Origin: Elizabethkingia meningoseptica_A
GTDB taxonomy: Bacteria; Bacteroidota; Bacteroidia; Flavobacteriales; Weeksellaceae
Direction: 5' to 3'
Assembly (NCBI RefSeq): GCF_045762675.1
Contig: NZ_JBJDLK010000005.1
Location: forward strand, 310,001 to 374,000
Length of the DNA stretch: 64,000 nucleotides
Positions 62,726 to 64,000 of this stretch are shown piece by piece. How positions within the stretch are numbered: position 1 is the stretch's first letter; each line of letters begins with the position of its first letter. The notes under the pieces were generated by a model. It was not told the DNA's origin and did no database searches. It saw only the letters and a list, made by a program, of their open reading frames with translations. Both the position numbers and the translations under genes were made by a program.

Positions 62726-63328
62726 TTAGCCGTTCAGATATATATTCTTTTTAACATCTTTTCCATTCCTTATTTTCCAGGCATGATAACAACTTGGGAC
62801 ATCATGCTGCCATTTGGGAAGTAATAACACAATAAGAATAACGTCAATATGGGAAATCAGCCCCAGAATAACCGCCAGATAAAAGGGAATACCTGCCTGC
62901 TGAAAGCCAATAAGAAACGTGAAGGCCACTAATAGACTTAAACCCCACATTTTGGATAAAAAGGCATGCGTACAGGTTTCTTTTCCAAACCTGGAGATAC
63001 TGATCACATAACAAGATGCTTCCATCATAAAAATAAGAGCAATACTCTCCCAATGCTGTTGTATCAGCTCGGGATTCAGGAGATATGCTGCAAAACCTGT
63101 ACAAAGCCAGAATATTAAATCTGTCTGACTATCAAGTCTTCTCAATTTCTCCGAAGAAACACCTGTTTTTCGGGCAATAATTCCGTCAAAAATATCAGTA
63201 AAAAGCCCGATATACATGAATATCAATAACAGAATTCGGGAACGGCCTCCTTCCCAATAAGCGAGAAGCAGAATAACCGGAGCCAGAATAAACCTGGTTG
63301 CAATTAGAATATAGGGTAGCTTTTTCAT
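62726..63328 (-). CDS. CDP-alcohol phosphatidyltransferase family protein
   Basis: A 200-residue membrane protein with about six spans. DIFDGIIARKTGVSSEKLRR then LDSQTD is the D-x2-D-G-x2-A-R-x8-G-x3-D-x3-D motif, with all four metal-binding Asp residues, but the Gly before the third Asp is Leu here. Family members join CDP-diacylglycerol to an alcohol to make phospholipid head groups (PgsA, Pss types). The acceptor is unknown. The start overlaps the stop of the upstream repeat-protein gene by 4 bp. Reduced confidence in the exact reaction because of the missing Gly. Confidence 0.88.
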   Translation of the reverse strand: MKKLPYILIATRFILAPVILLLAYWEGGRSRILLLIFMYIGLFTDIFDGIIARKTGVSSEKLRRLDSQTDLIFWLCTGFAAYLLNPELIQQHWESIALIFMMEASCYVISISRFGKETCTHAFLSKMWGLSLLVAFTFLIGFQQAGIPFYLAVILGLISHIDVILIVLLLPKWQHDVPSCYHAWKIRNGKDVKKNIYLNG

Positions 63329-63996
63329 GATTGTGTTTTTTTGAAATTCCAGTTGATTACAGGAAAGCCTCTTCTTTCATTTCTGTTCCAGAGTCCAATC
63401 TGGAAATTTTTACCGCTTTTATTTTTGTTGTACAGCCCAATTTGAAGCCCTTTCATATTCTCGGAATTATTCACAAGACCAATTTGAACGCCTTTAAATT
63501 CCTTAATACCATTGGAAGCACTAATTACAACGCCACTACCCCGTTCTGCATAGTTTCCCAGTCCTCCTATAAAAAAACCATTTTCTTCCTCCACTACATT
63601 CCAAATCCCCGTTAAAGAAATCCCATTCATTTTATTTCCATAATTGTACAATGAAATATTAAGTCCGTTATGACTGTTGTTTCTTAAAAATCCGGCGGCA
63701 GAAATATTCAATCCGTTGTATTGTAAGATGTCACTGTCATTATGGGTTTTAGAAGGATCATAAAACATCCAGAAAACAATACCCAGTGGATTAGCATCTA
63801 TATTTAGTCCATTAATGGTCTTTTTTGTAGTAATTGGAGAAAATATATTGTCCATCCCAATACCAATTGCTAATCCGTTTACTTTTTGTATTTTTTTGGA
63901 AAGCGGCGTAATTGCAATTATTCTTGTACTGTCTTTACTTTGTCCAAATACCATTGAAACATAAAACAGTAATAATAAAAAAAGTCTCGTTTTCAT
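63325..63996 (-). CDS. Exported LA_2272-like repeat protein
   Basis: A 223-residue protein with a signal peptide (residues 1-18, VSMVFGQ). From about residue 40 it is built of about nine related 15-residue units: NGLNIDANPLGIV, NGLNISAAGFLRN, NGLNISLYNYGN, NGISLTGIWNVV, KGVQIGLVNN, KGLQIGLYNKN and similar. The pattern (G-L/V-x-I-G/S-L-x-N) matches LA_2272-type surface repeats, expected to fold as a beta-rich outer membrane or surface protein. It overlaps the downstream phosphatidyltransferase gene by 4 bp. The function is unknown. The start at 63996 is close to the right end of the window, so its promoter cannot be judged. Confidence 0.8.
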   Translation of the reverse strand: MKTRLFLLLLFYVSMVFGQSKDSTRIIAITPLSKKIQKVNGLAIGIGMDNIFSPITTKKTINGLNIDANPLGIVFWMFYDPSKTHNDSDILQYNGLNISAAGFLRNNSHNGLNISLYNYGNKMNGISLTGIWNVVEEENGFFIGGLGNYAERGSGVVISASNGIKEFKGVQIGLVNNSENMKGLQIGLYNKNKSGKNFQIGLWNRNERRGFPVINWNFKKTQS

Positions 63997-64000
63997 AAGT

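Overview
The window looks like chromosomal DNA of a low-GC flavobacterium of the Weeksellaceae (Elizabethkingia/Chryseobacterium type). This is an inference. It rests on AT-rich DNA, promoters of the Bacteroidota type (-7 element TAnnTTTG), a SusC/SusD pair, an Oar-like TonB-dependent receptor, DUF1573 and a fimbrillin/FISUMP-like lipoprotein. Shine-Dalgarno sites are mostly absent. No tRNA, CRISPR array, IS element or phage gene was seen.

Region 1 (1-23.6 kb, all minus strand) is a Wzx/Wzy-type surface polysaccharide cluster. In transcription order it holds an initiating WecA/MraY-like sugar-phosphate transferase, a nucleotide-sugar reductase/epimerase, a Wzx flippase and an amino-sugar module (VioA-like aminotransferase, WbqC-like protein, short DegT-like protein, GNAT acetyltransferase). 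These are followed by about a dozen glycosyltransferases (GT2, GT4, GT8, two GT14-like, two GT-D), a WbsX protein, two acyltransferases and a probable Wzy polymerase. Genes are tightly packed, often overlapping or within 30 bp. A 41-codon ORF is wedged between two of them.

Region 2 (23.7-31.2 kb) holds a thioredoxin-like lipoprotein, a fimbrillin/FISUMP-type lipoprotein preceded by a small peptide gene, a 1.1-kb AT-rich gap and an Oar-like receptor. Region 3 (31.2-34.7 kb) has a candidate small RNA with a CRP-like palindrome at its promoter, then nrdB, a 95-aa ABM-like gene and nrdA, with a perfect DnaA box upstream. Region 4 (35.0-40.0 kb) is a MacAB-like ABC efflux operon carrying a four-helix-bundle (IVP/Avd family) gene bracketed by octanucleotide repeats.

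Region 5 (40.1-49.0 kb) is a polysaccharide utilisation locus: SusC, SusD, a GH144-like glycosidase, a GH3 beta-glucosidase and an esterase. It probably acts on a beta-glucan, possibly beta-1,2-glucan. Region 6 (49.1-64 kb) is housekeeping: an HD hydrolase, an alpha/beta hydrolase, a ribokinase-like kinase, a DUF4241 protein, a decayed GIY-YIG gene between REP-like hairpins, valS, a DUF1573 protein, PPK2, the RNase P RNA, an ECF sigma factor with a membrane partner, rpoN, asnS, a CDP-alcohol phosphatidyltransferase and a repeat protein.
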